A DNA stretch of 59,438 bases from an uncultured Lachnospiraceae bacterium. GTDB lineage: Bacteria; Bacillota; Clostridia; Lachnospirales; Lachnospiraceae. Positions 1-9,210 of this stretch are shown piece by piece. Position numbers and translations under genes: made by a program. Each line of letters starts with the position of its first letter. Position 1 is the stretch's first letter. The notes beneath the pieces are model-generated. The model was not told the origin of the DNA and did no database searches. It worked only from the letters and a program-made list of their open reading frames with translations. Where the stretch lies: the NCBI GenBank assembly GCA_910588405.1, contig CAJUPT010000013.1:1-59438 (forward strand), read 5' to 3'.

Positions 1-119
1 AGTAGTAAATAGGGGTTGCAATCCTCAAGAAATGCGGGGAAATGCTTTGTTTTGCAGGGATAGTTGCTCATTTACTTGATTTTTATGATAAATATATGGC
101 CTGAAACTTACAGGCTGTT

Positions 120-188
120 TCACTGAACTGATAACGCATTTGCGTACCTTCGCTTCGCCGGGGCAGCCCCTGTGCATCCCGGCGGAGC
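120..188 (-). repeat. Structured intergenic repeat, copy 1 (core GGATGCACA)
   Basis: Read on the minus strand this stretch begins with GCTCCGCCGGGATGCACA (188-171), followed by a GGGGC-T-GCCCC dyad and a CGCA-AA-TGCG dyad. The same core occurs at 3284-3300 and 13725-13743, each time next to hairpins and outside genes. I therefore read it as one copy of a dispersed palindromic element. The boundaries are uncertain and the function is unknown. Confidence 0.45.
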
Positions 189-269
189 AAAAGTTTTATC
201 TTGCCATTAAAAATTGCCTAAATTTCGGTCAATTGTCAATTCAAAAATACCGTCAATGCTGCCTGCGAT

Positions 270-308
270 ATGCCGGTGTTACCATACCATACGGAATAAC
301 ACCGGCAT
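270..308. other. 12-bp inverted repeat downstream of the acs operon
   Basis: ATGCCGGTGTTA at 270-281 pairs perfectly with 297-308 across a 15-nt loop. It lies just past the stop of the last gene of the acs operon, so it may mark the 3' end of that transcript. Neither strand has a T-run directly after the stem, so it is not a textbook intrinsic terminator. The rest of 1-351 shows only the repeat at 120-188 and no credible gene. Confidence 0.45.
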
Positions 309-351
309 ACCTGACATAAATGTAGCTAAAAGCCGCCTTTTGTTTACTCTC

Positions 352-1002
352 TTACACCCGCTTCGCCAGTTCTTTCAGCGCACCAATCGAAATATCCCCG
401 ATATGAGCCACATCCTCCGCTTCAAAGGCCTGAGGGAAGTTATCGGAAAACAAAATCTGGACGGAGGGCTGGAATTCCTCGTCTCCCTCCCAGAGAATAA
501 AGATCACGCTTAACTGGTCCAAAATCTCGAACTGATAGGCATGGTCTCCCATCTTCACTTCTTTTGCGCCCATGGCTTCCATTCCCTTGCGGAAGGCATC
601 CGGTTTAAACCCAAAGCCGTAGGTCAGCCGAAGAATACATCTGCCATGGAACTGGCGGAAATAGGTCTCCCCTGACGGCAGATCCCTGTAGGACAGAAAC
701 TGGCCGCCGGCAGGGGTCAGACGACCGGATACCATGTGATGCAGCAGCAGAATTTTGGCTCCCATGGTTTCCAAAAGCGCCAGATACTCTCCCTCGGAAG
801 CATTTACCGGATGAATCTCATAGGCGGGAAAACTAACTGTGTAAGGTTTCATCAGAAACCGTACGGTAAACTCCTGCTTCTCCTCGTCATAGGGAAAACC
901 GCACCGTTCTTCCACCTCTTTCGGGTCTAATTTCTGGTACTCGGCCAGATAGTATTCAAAGGGAACTCGTTCCAGGTTGTCTTTTTCGTATTCTAAATTC
1001 AT
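352..1002 (-). CDS. DUF3786 domain protein, last gene of the acs operon
   Basis: A soluble 216-residue protein without signal peptide or membrane segment. I recognise it as the DUF3786 type, a family of unknown function often found beside corrinoid and acetyl-CoA synthase genes in anaerobes. The start ATG lies 12 nt after the stop of acsV, so the two are almost certainly co-transcribed. The context suggests a role in corrinoid protein maturation or reactivation, but that is inference from position. It carries few cysteines and no CxxC iron-sulfur motif. The family assignment rests on recall of the sequence pattern rather than on a search. Confidence 0.75.
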   Translation of the reverse strand: MNLEYEKDNLERVPFEYYLAEYQKLDPKEVEERCGFPYDEEKQEFTVRFLMKPYTVSFPAYEIHPVNASEGEYLALLETMGAKILLLHHMVSGRLTPAGGQFLSYRDLPSGETYFRQFHGRCILRLTYGFGFKPDAFRKGMEAMGAKEVKMGDHAYQFEILDQLSVIFILWEGDEEFQPSVQILFSDNFPQAFEAEDVAHIGDISIGALKELAKRV

Positions 1003-1014
1003 CGTTACCTCTTA

Positions 1015-2943
1015 TTACTTATTTGCCAGCGACGGGAACAGGGACGCATCCGTATGAGGGATAAAGCAGGCTGCCACAAAAGCATCCATATATCCCGGAT
1101 GAGTGCTCAGTTCCATATAGGTCATATTTCTGCCCAGCTCATGTACTTTTTCTTCCGCTTCTCTTGACAGAAGAATCGTATAAGCACCGGACAGAGAAGA
1201 ATTTCCGATATACTCGTACTTCTCCAGCGGAATATCCGGCAGCATACCAATGCTGATGGCATTCTTCATATTGATGCCGCTTCCGATTCCGCCGGCCACG
1301 TACACATGCTCCAGAACAGATACGTCAAAGCCAAGAGACTCTAACATCACGTTAATTCCGGAGAAAATCGCGCCCTTGGCCCGGACAAAGTTATCGATAT
1401 CCACCTCGGTGATCTCCACATCCTTCACGGAACCAGCGTCTTCTTTAAAGGCCAGAACATAGCTGCCCATGCCGAACTCGTCATGACGCACCCGTTTTCC
1501 TTCTCTGACAAACAGACCCTTGGCATTGATAATGCCGCAGCGGAACAGTTCGCTGATCACGTCGATGATGCCGGAACCGCACAGACCCACCGGCTTTTCG
1601 CCCTCGTCGCCGATCACACTGTAGGAAGGCTCCATCGTCTCGGCGTCGATGGTACAGGCCTCGATGGCGCCGTCGGTGGCTCTCATGCCGCAGCTGATAT
1701 CTCCGCCCTCAAAAGCAGGGCCTGCGGAACAGGCGCAGCTCATCATAAAGTCGGAATTGCCGAACACTATCTCACCGTTGGTTCCCAGGTCGATAAATAC
1801 GGAGAATTCCGGCTTATCCCAGATCATGCTGGCCAGAGTCCCGGCGGTAATGTCGCCGCCCACATAGCTGCCGATATTGGGCGCGATAATAATTCTGGCG
1901 TTGGGGTTAATCTCCAATCCCAGATCAGCCCCTTTAAAGCCGTTCATCTCGAAGAATGCAGGAATATAAGGCTCACATCTTAAAGGATCTGCATTCACGC
2001 CGGCAAACAGATGGTTCATCGTACTGTTGGAGGCCACACACATCCGGTAAATCTGGTCAGAACCAATCTTCGCGCTCTGGCACATGCTTAAAGTCAGCGG
2101 ATTCAGCGTCTCCTCAATGATGGCCTTCTGCATTTTTTCCCGTCCGCCGGGCTTACAGGACTCGATAATCCGGTTGATAACATCTGCGCCAAACCGGATC
2201 TGACCGTTGCCTGCGGATGCCTTAGCGATAATCTCGCCGTTTTCCATATTCATCAGCACGGCTGAAACTGTAGTTGTTCCGATATCCACTGCCAAACCGT
2301 ATACCTTCACATCCTCGGCGGCATCCCTTATATCATATACATAAAAACCATGTTTATTTTTCTTAACCACACATTTTACATGAAAATGACTGTCACGCAG
2401 CACGTCAGGAAGCTTTTTGATCACAAAATAGGGAAGTCTCACATTCTCCACGCCTCCCGCCTCCTGAAGGGCTCTGGTCAGTCTTTCATTGTCCGGCATC
2501 GTATCGTCCAGAGTAGGCTCATCCATCCGGATCTCTACCACGGACAGATCATTCGCCATCTGAATGCCGGAACCAACAATCTGACTTTTCGTCTTCTCAA
2601 AAATCGCGATTTCTTCCGGAGAACTTAAATCGGCCACCTTCATACGGCTCTTATAAGCAGACGCGATATCCGGCACCTCCACCGACACGTCTCCCACAAT
2701 CTTGCTGACACAGGCCAGCCTGTATCCGGATGCATATTCTTCATCCGTTATATGGCGTGTCTGCTGGGACTCCAGCTCGCCGGTAAGAAGCTTCACCCGA
2801 CATTTACCGCAGGAAGCATTGCCAGAACAGGGGGCATCGATGGCCACATTTGCTTTTCTTGCCACTTCCAGAAGATTTTCTCCCTGCAGGGCATGAACAA
2901 TCACATCATCTCCATTTTCAAATTTGAAAGTTATTTGAAACAT
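1015..2943 (-). CDS. acsV: Corrinoid activation/reactivase protein (RACo-type, DUF4445)
   Basis: This 642-residue protein should use ATP to return inactive Co(II) corrinoid iron-sulfur protein to the active Co(I) state. The N-terminus is a plant-type [2Fe-2S] ferredoxin domain with cysteines 39, 45, 48 and 78 (C-x5-C-x2-C-x29-C). A linker follows, then an ASKHA-fold ATPase domain opening with GLAVDIGTTTVSAVLMNM near residue 215, and glycine-rich motifs such as IDLGTNGEI. Length and layout match RACo from Carboxydothermus. It is separated from acsE by 574 nt of structured DNA and sits 12 nt ahead of the DUF3786 gene. An AGGA ribosome site lies 8 nt upstream of the ATG. Confidence 0.92.
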   Translation of the reverse strand: MFQITFKFENGDDVIVHALQGENLLEVARKANVAIDAPCSGNASCGKCRVKLLTGELESQQTRHITDEEYASGYRLACVSKIVGDVSVEVPDIASAYKSRMKVADLSSPEEIAIFEKTKSQIVGSGIQMANDLSVVEIRMDEPTLDDTMPDNERLTRALQEAGGVENVRLPYFVIKKLPDVLRDSHFHVKCVVKKNKHGFYVYDIRDAAEDVKVYGLAVDIGTTTVSAVLMNMENGEIIAKASAGNGQIRFGADVINRIIESCKPGGREKMQKAIIEETLNPLTLSMCQSAKIGSDQIYRMCVASNSTMNHLFAGVNADPLRCEPYIPAFFEMNGFKGADLGLEINPNARIIIAPNIGSYVGGDITAGTLASMIWDKPEFSVFIDLGTNGEIVFGNSDFMMSCACSAGPAFEGGDISCGMRATDGAIEACTIDAETMEPSYSVIGDEGEKPVGLCGSGIIDVISELFRCGIINAKGLFVREGKRVRHDEFGMGSYVLAFKEDAGSVKDVEITEVDIDNFVRAKGAIFSGINVMLESLGFDVSVLEHVYVAGGIGSGINMKNAISIGMLPDIPLEKYEYIGNSSLSGAYTILLSREAEEKVHELGRNMTYMELSTHPGYMDAFVAACFIPHTDASLFPSLANK

Positions 2944-3179
2944 AATCTACGTCCTAAACCTTTCTTTTCAAATTTTCGTATACTTTTCGCACACTGTGTA
3001 ATGGAAATACCGGTCCTCATCATGTACAAAGCCAGGCAGATTTCAATTCTCAGTCAATGTCCGGCACAGCGGTTATTTATATTTTTATTCGTGATTTTTT
3101 TCACAATTCTTTTCATTATTCTTTTCGATTTCATTCGATCTTATGCGCCGAACCAGGAATCTTCTAAGTACTAAGGAAT

Positions 3180-3350
3180 CAGGTAATATTACATGCGATT
3201 TGTATTACCTGGTCAGTATCTTCACAGGAAACCCTCTGGTCAGTTTTCGCAGCTGATATTTTGAAATCGGGTTTCCTGTGAGCCTCCGGCGGATGCACAC
3301 AAGCTGCTGACGCAGCTTGGCGCTATACGGACTGCGCAGCAGGTGCGCAA
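3180..3350 (+). repeat. Structured intergenic repeat, copy 2, with nested hairpins
   Basis: The 574-nt gap between acsE and acsV contains three hairpins in a row: a 9-bp stem at 3180-3211, a 12-bp stem CACAGGAAACCC/GGGTTTCCTGTG at 3223-3280, and AAGCTGC-tgac-GCAGCTT at 3301-3318. The core CTCCGGCGGATGCACAC at 3284-3300 matches the cores at 171-188 and 13725-13743. I see no convincing gene in 2944-3517. Whether the element acts in RNA (stability, attenuation) or is a non-autonomous mobile repeat cannot be told from the sequence. Confidence 0.55.
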
Positions 3351-3454
3351 TCCTACCTGAATACTTTCTACTTTTTACAGAAAACCCTCTTTACAGCAGT
3401 CTCTACTTCATCCTAAACGAGGGTATATTCATATTTTCTGTGTTTATATAGAGA

Positions 3455-3483
3455 GTGCCTGCCCTGTAAAGCAGGACAGGCAC
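3455..3483 (-). other. Stem-loop just downstream of acsE
   Basis: A 12-bp stem (GTGCCTGYCCTG, one G-T wobble) with a 5-nt loop, 35 nt past the acsE stop. The minus strand has no T-run after it, so it may stabilise the 3' end of the acsE message or act as a weak terminator ahead of acsV. Confidence 0.5.
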
Positions 3484-3517
3484 CATATGCGCTCTATCTG
3501 TTGAGACACAATATATC

Positions 3518-4303
3518 TTACAGATCCAGGTAGGAATCTGCATACATATAGTTGTCTTTCAGGATATCGCAGGATTTCATCGTCTCGATCAGTCTTCTGT
3601 CGCAAGGATTTACGATAGCGGAGGTCAGACCGTTTGCCATGGACATAGCCAGCATAGCGGCATCCATGATGTGTCTTAACTCCTTAGGCATACCATTGGA
3701 TACGTTGGACAGACCACCTGTGGAATTCAGGCCCATCTCAGTGAATCCTTTGATTGCATCCAAAATCTGCTGCTGTTTGTCCTGCATTCCCTTTGCAACC
3801 AGGAATAACGGGTCAAACCACATATCCGTAGGCTCCATGCCCAGCATCATACCATGCTCTAACAGCTCCTGGCAGAATCCCATGATCTCGTCTAAGCTTC
3901 CGGGAACAGCGCCCTTGGAGCACAGAGCGATAACGATTGCATCGTTGGCAGCAGCCAGGTCAACATAGCTGAGTCTGTCGCCAGCGTCAGCGGAGTTAAC
4001 GATGGGTTTGCCCTTGTCACGATTGTAAACAGCGATACCAGCCTCGATTGCAGCCTTGTTAGCCGTATCCAGAGCCAGCGGAACATTGTCGAAGTTCTCC
4101 TGAAGAAGCTTAACAGCCCAGCTCATCAGCTCAGGTCCGTTGCTCTCAGCAGGTCCGATGTTTACGTCGATGTAGGTAGCGCCCGCATCCAGCTGCTCTT
4201 TCGCACGTGCCAGGATCGGCTCCGGATTCATGGTATTCATAGCCTCACGGATTACAGGTGAGATGCAGTGAATTCTCTCCCCAATGATAATAAATCTTCC
4301 CAT
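3518..4303 (-). CDS. acsE: Methyltetrahydrofolate:corrinoid/iron-sulfur protein methyltransferase
   Basis: AcsE moves the methyl group from methyl-tetrahydrofolate to the cobalt of the corrinoid iron-sulfur protein (AcsCD), joining the methyl and carbonyl branches of the Wood-Ljungdahl pathway. The 261-residue length fits this pterin-binding TIM-barrel family. Visible family features are the N-terminal FIIIGERIH, the segment YIDVNIGPAESNGPE, the pterin-site pattern LALDTANKAAIEAG with NSADAG, and the TGGLSNVSNGMP loop. The ATG follows an AAAGGAGAGAAAGT ribosome site. It is 281 nt downstream of acsC, a gap filled with hairpins, so its expression may be set apart from that of acsCD. Confidence 0.95.
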   Translation of the reverse strand: MGRFIIIGERIHCISPVIREAMNTMNPEPILARAKEQLDAGATYIDVNIGPAESNGPELMSWAVKLLQENFDNVPLALDTANKAAIEAGIAVYNRDKGKPIVNSADAGDRLSYVDLAAANDAIVIALCSKGAVPGSLDEIMGFCQELLEHGMMLGMEPTDMWFDPLFLVAKGMQDKQQQILDAIKGFTEMGLNSTGGLSNVSNGMPKELRHIMDAAMLAMSMANGLTSAIVNPCDRRLIETMKSCDILKDNYMYADSYLDL

Positions 4304-4345
4304 ACTTTCTCTCCTTTTACTAAGTAATTATGTAATTTCAGTACC

Positions 4346-4557
4346 GGGGGCCATTACGCCCCCAATACCATAACCCCGAAAATACACATCCCGGGCAGAT
4401 CATAAACAATCTGATATGTACGAAAGTAGATTGCTCCGTGCTTACGCACTCTCGCAATCTACCCCTGGCATTCGCAATTCGTGCTACCGCACTACTTGCT
4501 CATACCCGGGTGCGCCAAATATCCATAGATGCTCTCATGCAAGCATGCCGCATCTAT
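4346..4557 (-). repeat. Run of hairpins between acsC and acsE
   Basis: Three perfect dyads lie in this 281-nt gap: GGGGGC/GCCCCC at 4346-4363, GTAGATTGC/GCAATCTAC at 4426-4462, and ATAGATGC/GCATCTAT at 4525-4557, the last enclosing CATGC-aa-GCATG at 4536-4547. The stretch does not share the GGATGCACA core of the other repeats. It may be a separate intergenic repeat or an RNA processing or stability region setting the ratio of acsCD to acsE. A 28-codon frame here lacks a ribosome site and I do not call it. Confidence 0.5.
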
Positions 4558-4584
4558 GCCCACTTGGCTTACTTTCATAATAAA

Positions 4585-5919
4585 TTATTTATAATCCTTC
4601 ATGAACTTCACTAACTGAACAGCCTCGGTGGTACCAACAACGATGTTCCAGTCAGGAAGCTTCGCCTCCATCTCACCTTTCAGGACAGCAACCTTACCGG
4701 GGATGATCAGCGTTCTGTTCTTGATCTTGCTAGCGATCTCGTGCTCTTCGATGAATTTAGCAATCGTGCCTGCGCTCAGCTTACCGGCAGCCCAGGCAGT
4801 CAGTACGGACATACCGCCTGCATCGGAGATCAGCAGGTTACAAGGTACGCCGGAACGCTCCAGCTCGCCGGATACTACGAAGTAGGTCAGAGCGAAGTCA
4901 ACGGTCGTTACACATACGGAGTTCTCATCAGCGCCATTGATCGGGTAGATGCCCGGCTCAACCTTCATAGGCTTCTGAGGATCGGTGTAGATGTTCTGTC
5001 TTAAGCCATACAGAGCCAGAGCCTGTGCATAGCTCATGTCTTCCATAACCAGGATGGAGCCGTATTTCAGCGTGAATACGGCAGCCAGAGCAGCCTGTAA
5101 TTCGGGCTTGCCGGCAGCCAGAGCGCCGATGTTCACGATGGAAGGATAACCAAAGGTTCTGTCCTCATCCTTCAGGGCAGCTCTTCTGATCAGAACGGCT
5201 TTACCGAACGCATCCTTGATGGAAGCGGTTCCAACATCCAGTACCAGGTTCTTGTTTCCAGCCTTCTCTAAAGCTGCAACTGTGTCATACAGTGCATCCA
5301 GAGTATCGGCCGTAACGCCCAGAGCCACACCGGCCTCCGTAGCGATTGCGCTCATAGCCTCGTAATTGGAAGGATTTGCACCGTTTAATACCGGGCCTTT
5401 GTCCTTGCAAACAGCCAGAGCAGCCTTGGCAGCGTCAGCATCAGCACACTCCAGAACCAGGGTTCTGCCGGTAGCGGCAGCCTTCTGAACCAGAGCAGCA
5501 TAAGCGTCAGCGCCTTCGCCAGTGTATTTAACGTTTACTAACTCAACATACATTCTCTCGCCGATACGGTCATAATCAACCTTAGTCATAGCGGCTAATT
5601 TCGCATCGGCATCGTCTGCTGCCGTTAAGTTAACGGCATACAGGTTTTTGCTAACAAGGGTTTTCTCATGTCTGAACAGAACAGTCTCGCCGCCCAGCTT
5701 ATGCTCTTCATCGCCTGCACCGATGGTGATGGTCTTCATCGGCGGAGCAGTAGCCTCAGATAACTGAGCCAGAGCTTCCTCGGACATATGAGGGCATTTA
5801 TCGATCGTTACCGCACCCTGAGCAACCTTCATAGAAAAAGCCATACATGTAGGGCTACCACATTCTTTGCAGTTTTTCTTGGGTGTTAATTTGAAAATTT
5901 GGATACCTGTAAGCGCCAT
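4585..5919 (-). CDS. acsC: Corrinoid/iron-sulfur protein, large (gamma) subunit
   Basis: The larger half of the corrinoid iron-sulfur protein, which carries the methyl group from AcsE to acetyl-CoA synthase. The N-terminus holds the [4Fe-4S] site with cysteines 17, 20, 25 and 42, the same spacing as in the Moorella protein. A TIM-barrel region follows, with a C-terminal corrinoid-binding domain containing LLISDAGGMSVLTAWAAGKL. At 444 residues it has normal length. It starts 27 nt after acsD, and the two products form a heterodimer, so close coupling is expected. The cluster helps reductive reactivation of cobalt, the job shared with AcsV. Confidence 0.96.
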   Translation of the reverse strand: MALTGIQIFKLTPKKNCKECGSPTCMAFSMKVAQGAVTIDKCPHMSEEALAQLSEATAPPMKTITIGAGDEEHKLGGETVLFRHEKTLVSKNLYAVNLTAADDADAKLAAMTKVDYDRIGERMYVELVNVKYTGEGADAYAALVQKAAATGRTLVLECADADAAKAALAVCKDKGPVLNGANPSNYEAMSAIATEAGVALGVTADTLDALYDTVAALEKAGNKNLVLDVGTASIKDAFGKAVLIRRAALKDEDRTFGYPSIVNIGALAAGKPELQAALAAVFTLKYGSILVMEDMSYAQALALYGLRQNIYTDPQKPMKVEPGIYPINGADENSVCVTTVDFALTYFVVSGELERSGVPCNLLISDAGGMSVLTAWAAGKLSAGTIAKFIEEHEIASKIKNRTLIIPGKVAVLKGEMEAKLPDWNIVVGTTEAVQLVKFMKDYK

Positions 5920-5946
5920 AATCTTTTAATCTCCTTCCGTATTCAA

Positions 5947-6888
5947 TTACATCAATTCTTTAATCATCGTTGATACAGTTGCAACGGATGCAGGATGTCT
6001 GAGGATTACAGCATTTGATCCTGAGGCAAGACAAGCAGCTGCTGTTACAACTTCCATATCGATTGCTCTTGTTTCCTGGCTTCCCCATTCAGGCATATCA
6101 TCTTCAGAAGCAATGGCTTCTTTTACGCCGAAGGTCTCAGTAGAAATAGGAGTAATGATAGGCATCTGCAGCATATCGTCGTTCTGGCCCAGGGCAGCAG
6201 CTTTGGTTCTGTCCAGAGTAGAAGCAACATACTCATAGCCGTAACCTGCAGCGGCAGTACCACAGTTCATCACAACGGACTCAGCCTTAACGCCCAGCTG
6301 GGTCAGCAGTACGTTCAGCTGTTTTGCAAGGTTGATATCTACTGCAGACTCTGCACCAACCTTCTGGCCGTAAGCCATGCCTGCGGATGCGCCGATGGTC
6401 TTGTAGTTTGCTTCCTTGGCGGACAGGATCATAGCGTTCTTGCCTTCCAGTACTTCGGAAACCTTTACAAGCAGTTCTCCATCCTTTTCGTCATTCTTGC
6501 AGCCCATGATTGCCAGAGGAGCATCGATTGCGTCGGCAACAGCTTTTGCCAGCTCTGCGCACTCGTCAACAGACTTGTTTACGCCGTTGGGATCTGCACC
6601 TTCTAATCTTAAAACGACAAAATCAGCACCTTCCATAGCTGCTGCTTTCTTTGCCATCTCGACAACATTGGTAACATCCCCGTAAAAGTCTTTGATACCA
6701 GCTACTTCATTTTCAAAACCCAAGTCAGAGATTTCCACGCCTACCTTAGGAGCGTTGGGCATCTCAGCATCAAATGCATAGAAAGGAAATGTTTTTTCTC
6801 CTCCCAGTTTAATGGCTTTTGCGCCGCATCCAACTTCAACTTCTTTGATTGCGGCTTTGAAAGGTTGTGGTGTTAATTTAAACGGCAT
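5947..6888 (-). CDS. acsD: Corrinoid/iron-sulfur protein, small (delta) subunit
   Basis: The 313-residue partner of AcsC. It is a cysteine-poor TIM-barrel protein without an iron-sulfur motif that, in known structures, caps the corrinoid together with the large subunit. Visible family traits are the early KLGGEKTFPFYAFD segment, FVVLRLEGADPNG, and the conserved NCGTAAAGYGYEY. The small subunit is normally encoded next to the large one, as here, and slightly upstream of it. A strong stem-loop lies in the 114-nt gap between acsB and this gene. The ATG agrees with the family start (MPFKLTPQPFK). Confidence 0.95.
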   Translation of the reverse strand: MPFKLTPQPFKAAIKEVEVGCGAKAIKLGGEKTFPFYAFDAEMPNAPKVGVEISDLGFENEVAGIKDFYGDVTNVVEMAKKAAAMEGADFVVLRLEGADPNGVNKSVDECAELAKAVADAIDAPLAIMGCKNDEKDGELLVKVSEVLEGKNAMILSAKEANYKTIGASAGMAYGQKVGAESAVDINLAKQLNVLLTQLGVKAESVVMNCGTAAAGYGYEYVASTLDRTKAAALGQNDDMLQMPIITPISTETFGVKEAIASEDDMPEWGSQETRAIDMEVVTAAACLASGSNAVILRHPASVATVSTMIKELM

Positions 6889-6916
6889 TCCTCATTTGCC
6901 TCCTTTTCATATATTT

Positions 6917-6954
6917 ATCTGCTCACGGAGGAGGTGACTCCTCCGCCAGCAGAT
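6917..6954 (-). other. Stem-loop between acsB and acsD
   Basis: ATCTGCT and AGCAGAT close an inner CGGAGGAG/CTCCTCCG stem with a 4-nt loop, about 15 bp in all. No T-run follows on the minus strand. A role in mRNA processing or protection at the acsB-acsD boundary is inferred. Confidence 0.5.
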
Positions 6955-7002
6955 GTTATTAATTTAACCTCTTTTTTCCCTTGGTGCCTATGTAAGATTA
7001 TA

Positions 7003-9141
7003 TTACATCAACGGCTCAAGGTTCAGTACAGGATGACCTTTTTCTGTTAAGAACGCGAACAATGCTTCAGGATCTTCCTCGCAAACGGTCTCGTCAGCGA
7101 TCATATCAGCAAAGTTATCTACGCCGTACAGCTCTTTTGCGGAAGCGTTCAGCTTGTCAGCTACCTGCTCCTTCAGCGCCTTGGGCAGCCATACGATTCT
7201 CTCGATACCGCCTTCAGCAGCCATGAACTTCTTGGAACCGATGAAGCTCTTGCCATGACCCATGAAACCAGGAGTCTGTACACCGCCGCCGGTCATGGAA
7301 GCCAGATCCGCGAAGGTCATGCCCAGAGGAGTAACGCCTACATGCTCTCTGTTTACGATTACTACGCCGTTGGACATAGGCTCGATACCACAGATACACT
7401 CGAAGCAGCCGCAGCTGGTCATAGGATCTTCCATGATGGAGTACAGCGTTACTCTTTCCAGAGCGCCTCTGGAGTACTTATTCACCGCTTCATTTACGGT
7501 TTCGTAAGCGCCCAGTCTCTCATCGATCACACCCTTCTTCTCGATGATCTGGCAGGCTCCGGTAGGCTCCAGCTCGTTGGTAGCCTTTGCATCCAGCCAT
7601 GAAACGGCGCCGCACAGACCAAGTCTTTCGGGAGTAACCACGCATACGTGGGAAGGAGAGAAAGCCTGACAGAGGGTGCAGGTGTAGTATACGTCTACGC
7701 TCTCGTCAGTCAGGGACAGAAGTCTCTCGTCACGCTTGTCATAAGCGGCCTGTGCCCAGTCTTTTCTGTGCTGCTCTACCATGTCATGATCAGTGATGAT
7801 CTTAACCTGGCATTTATCTACTACCGAAGCGTACTCGCTCTTAACCTTGGCGTATAATACTTCACCGATGTGTTTTGCACGGAAGCCTGCCTCATAAGCG
7901 GTCTTGCTGATACGGATACGGATCAGGTCACGCTGTCCAGTATGCATGATACCTTCCAGACAGTTGATGAAGTTATGGAATTTACGCTCGAACACGGGCT
8001 CAAAATCGCTCTGCATGTTCTTGCCGGCCACCTCTACTACGTAGCAGATGGACTGCTTGCTGCCAACTTCCATCTCGTCGAAGTCAGGTCCGATCAGCTC
8101 GATCTTGTGATCTTCTACGTCAGCCATAGGCAGGGTACGAACCAACTCGAAACCGTTCTGGTTCGGATCGGAACCGTCAAACTCGATCTGCATTTCTTTT
8201 CTACGGATGATCTCACCCTCGAATGCAGGAGCGAAGGATACGGGAATATCCATCTGAACGAATTTGATCTTGATGTCTCTTGCTTCCAGAGAGGTAGCGT
8301 CGAATTTCTTCGTATCCTTCTGGATGATCAGGGACTTCGGAATATTCCAGATATTGTCTTCCTGGTTGGTGATTACAGGGAAGCCTAACTGGATCGCGCC
8401 GGCGCCGCAGGCTACGGTCTGATCGTCAACAGGCTCGAATGCGTTTACAAACGCATGTACACGTTTCATCGTGTACTGCCACATTCCATCCCAGTCGCCG
8501 GGCTCGATTGCGCCGAAGATCAGGGCTGCTCTCAGAGCAACGGATACTACATGGATTACGGAAGACAGATCGTATCCGCAAGGGATGATACGAATCTTGA
8601 AGTTCATGTTCACTTCCTGAGCAACACACTGATCGATGATGTCGCCAACCATGAATACCATGATACCTTTGCCCTGATAACCTTTTACCAGTTCTTTTGC
8701 TTCTTCTGCGGAAGGAGCGCCGCCGATGATAACAGCCACACCCGGGATATCATCAACTACCAGAGGAAGACCGATCTCACGGATCTCAGCATCGGACAGA
8801 TGTCCGTGAATGGGCTCTTCGTAAGGCTTTCCTTCGATATATTTACATGTCTCGATTACTTCACAGCAAAGAGCTGAGCCGATACCTGATGTGAAAACAT
8901 CCTTTACACGAAGATTCCTGGTCATCAGATCTTTGATCTGTCCTTCCAGAACTGCCTTTAACTCAGCCAGCGTACCAACTTTCAGACCCAGCATAGCATA
9001 AATACAAGGTAAGCTGTATGCCGTATCGGGAAGTGACACTGCCTGTTCTGCGCCATATTTTGCGATTGCGTCCTCTACGCTTTTCGTTGCCTGCTCATAC
9101 CACTGATCAGCACCGCTGAATACTCTACTAATTAATGTCAC
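7003..9141 (-). CDS. acsB: CO-methylating acetyl-CoA synthase (ACS, alpha subunit)
   Basis: ACS joins a methyl group from AcsCD, CO from the dehydrogenase AcsA and coenzyme A into acetyl-CoA. The 712 residues cover the N-terminal CODH-binding domain, the central domain and the C-terminal A-cluster domain. The A-cluster ligands are visible: C488, C491, C500 and C510 with the same spacing as Moorella C506, C509, C518 and C528, plus the C-x-C pair C582/C584 that holds the distal nickel. The start is GTG, with GGAGG 7 nt upstream. It lies directly downstream of an ATPase likely to insert nickel, which fits maturation of this enzyme. Confidence 0.97.
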   Translation of the reverse strand: MTLISRVFSGADQWYEQATKSVEDAIAKYGAEQAVSLPDTAYSLPCIYAMLGLKVGTLAELKAVLEGQIKDLMTRNLRVKDVFTSGIGSALCCEVIETCKYIEGKPYEEPIHGHLSDAEIREIGLPLVVDDIPGVAVIIGGAPSAEEAKELVKGYQGKGIMVFMVGDIIDQCVAQEVNMNFKIRIIPCGYDLSSVIHVVSVALRAALIFGAIEPGDWDGMWQYTMKRVHAFVNAFEPVDDQTVACGAGAIQLGFPVITNQEDNIWNIPKSLIIQKDTKKFDATSLEARDIKIKFVQMDIPVSFAPAFEGEIIRRKEMQIEFDGSDPNQNGFELVRTLPMADVEDHKIELIGPDFDEMEVGSKQSICYVVEVAGKNMQSDFEPVFERKFHNFINCLEGIMHTGQRDLIRIRISKTAYEAGFRAKHIGEVLYAKVKSEYASVVDKCQVKIITDHDMVEQHRKDWAQAAYDKRDERLLSLTDESVDVYYTCTLCQAFSPSHVCVVTPERLGLCGAVSWLDAKATNELEPTGACQIIEKKGVIDERLGAYETVNEAVNKYSRGALERVTLYSIMEDPMTSCGCFECICGIEPMSNGVVIVNREHVGVTPLGMTFADLASMTGGGVQTPGFMGHGKSFIGSKKFMAAEGGIERIVWLPKALKEQVADKLNASAKELYGVDNFADMIADETVCEEDPEALFAFLTEKGHPVLNLEPLM

Positions 9142-9178
9142 GATTTTACCTCCAACTTATTCTTCGGATTTATTTCCG

Positions 9179-9204
9179 CCATCCGGCTTTACGCCGCCGG
9201 ATGG
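9179..9204 (-). other. Stem-loop between acsF and acsB
   Basis: CCATCCGGC at 9179-9187 pairs perfectly with GCCGGATGG at 9196-9204 across 8 nt, between the stop of the upstream ATPase and the ribosome site of acsB. No T-run follows. It is one of several junction hairpins in this operon. Confidence 0.5.
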
Positions 9205-9210
9205 TTCGTA

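Noticed and set aside
4500..4580. 28-codon minus-strand frame just after acsC
   Set aside because: No ribosome site, and the DNA is taken up by two hairpins, so structure explains it better.
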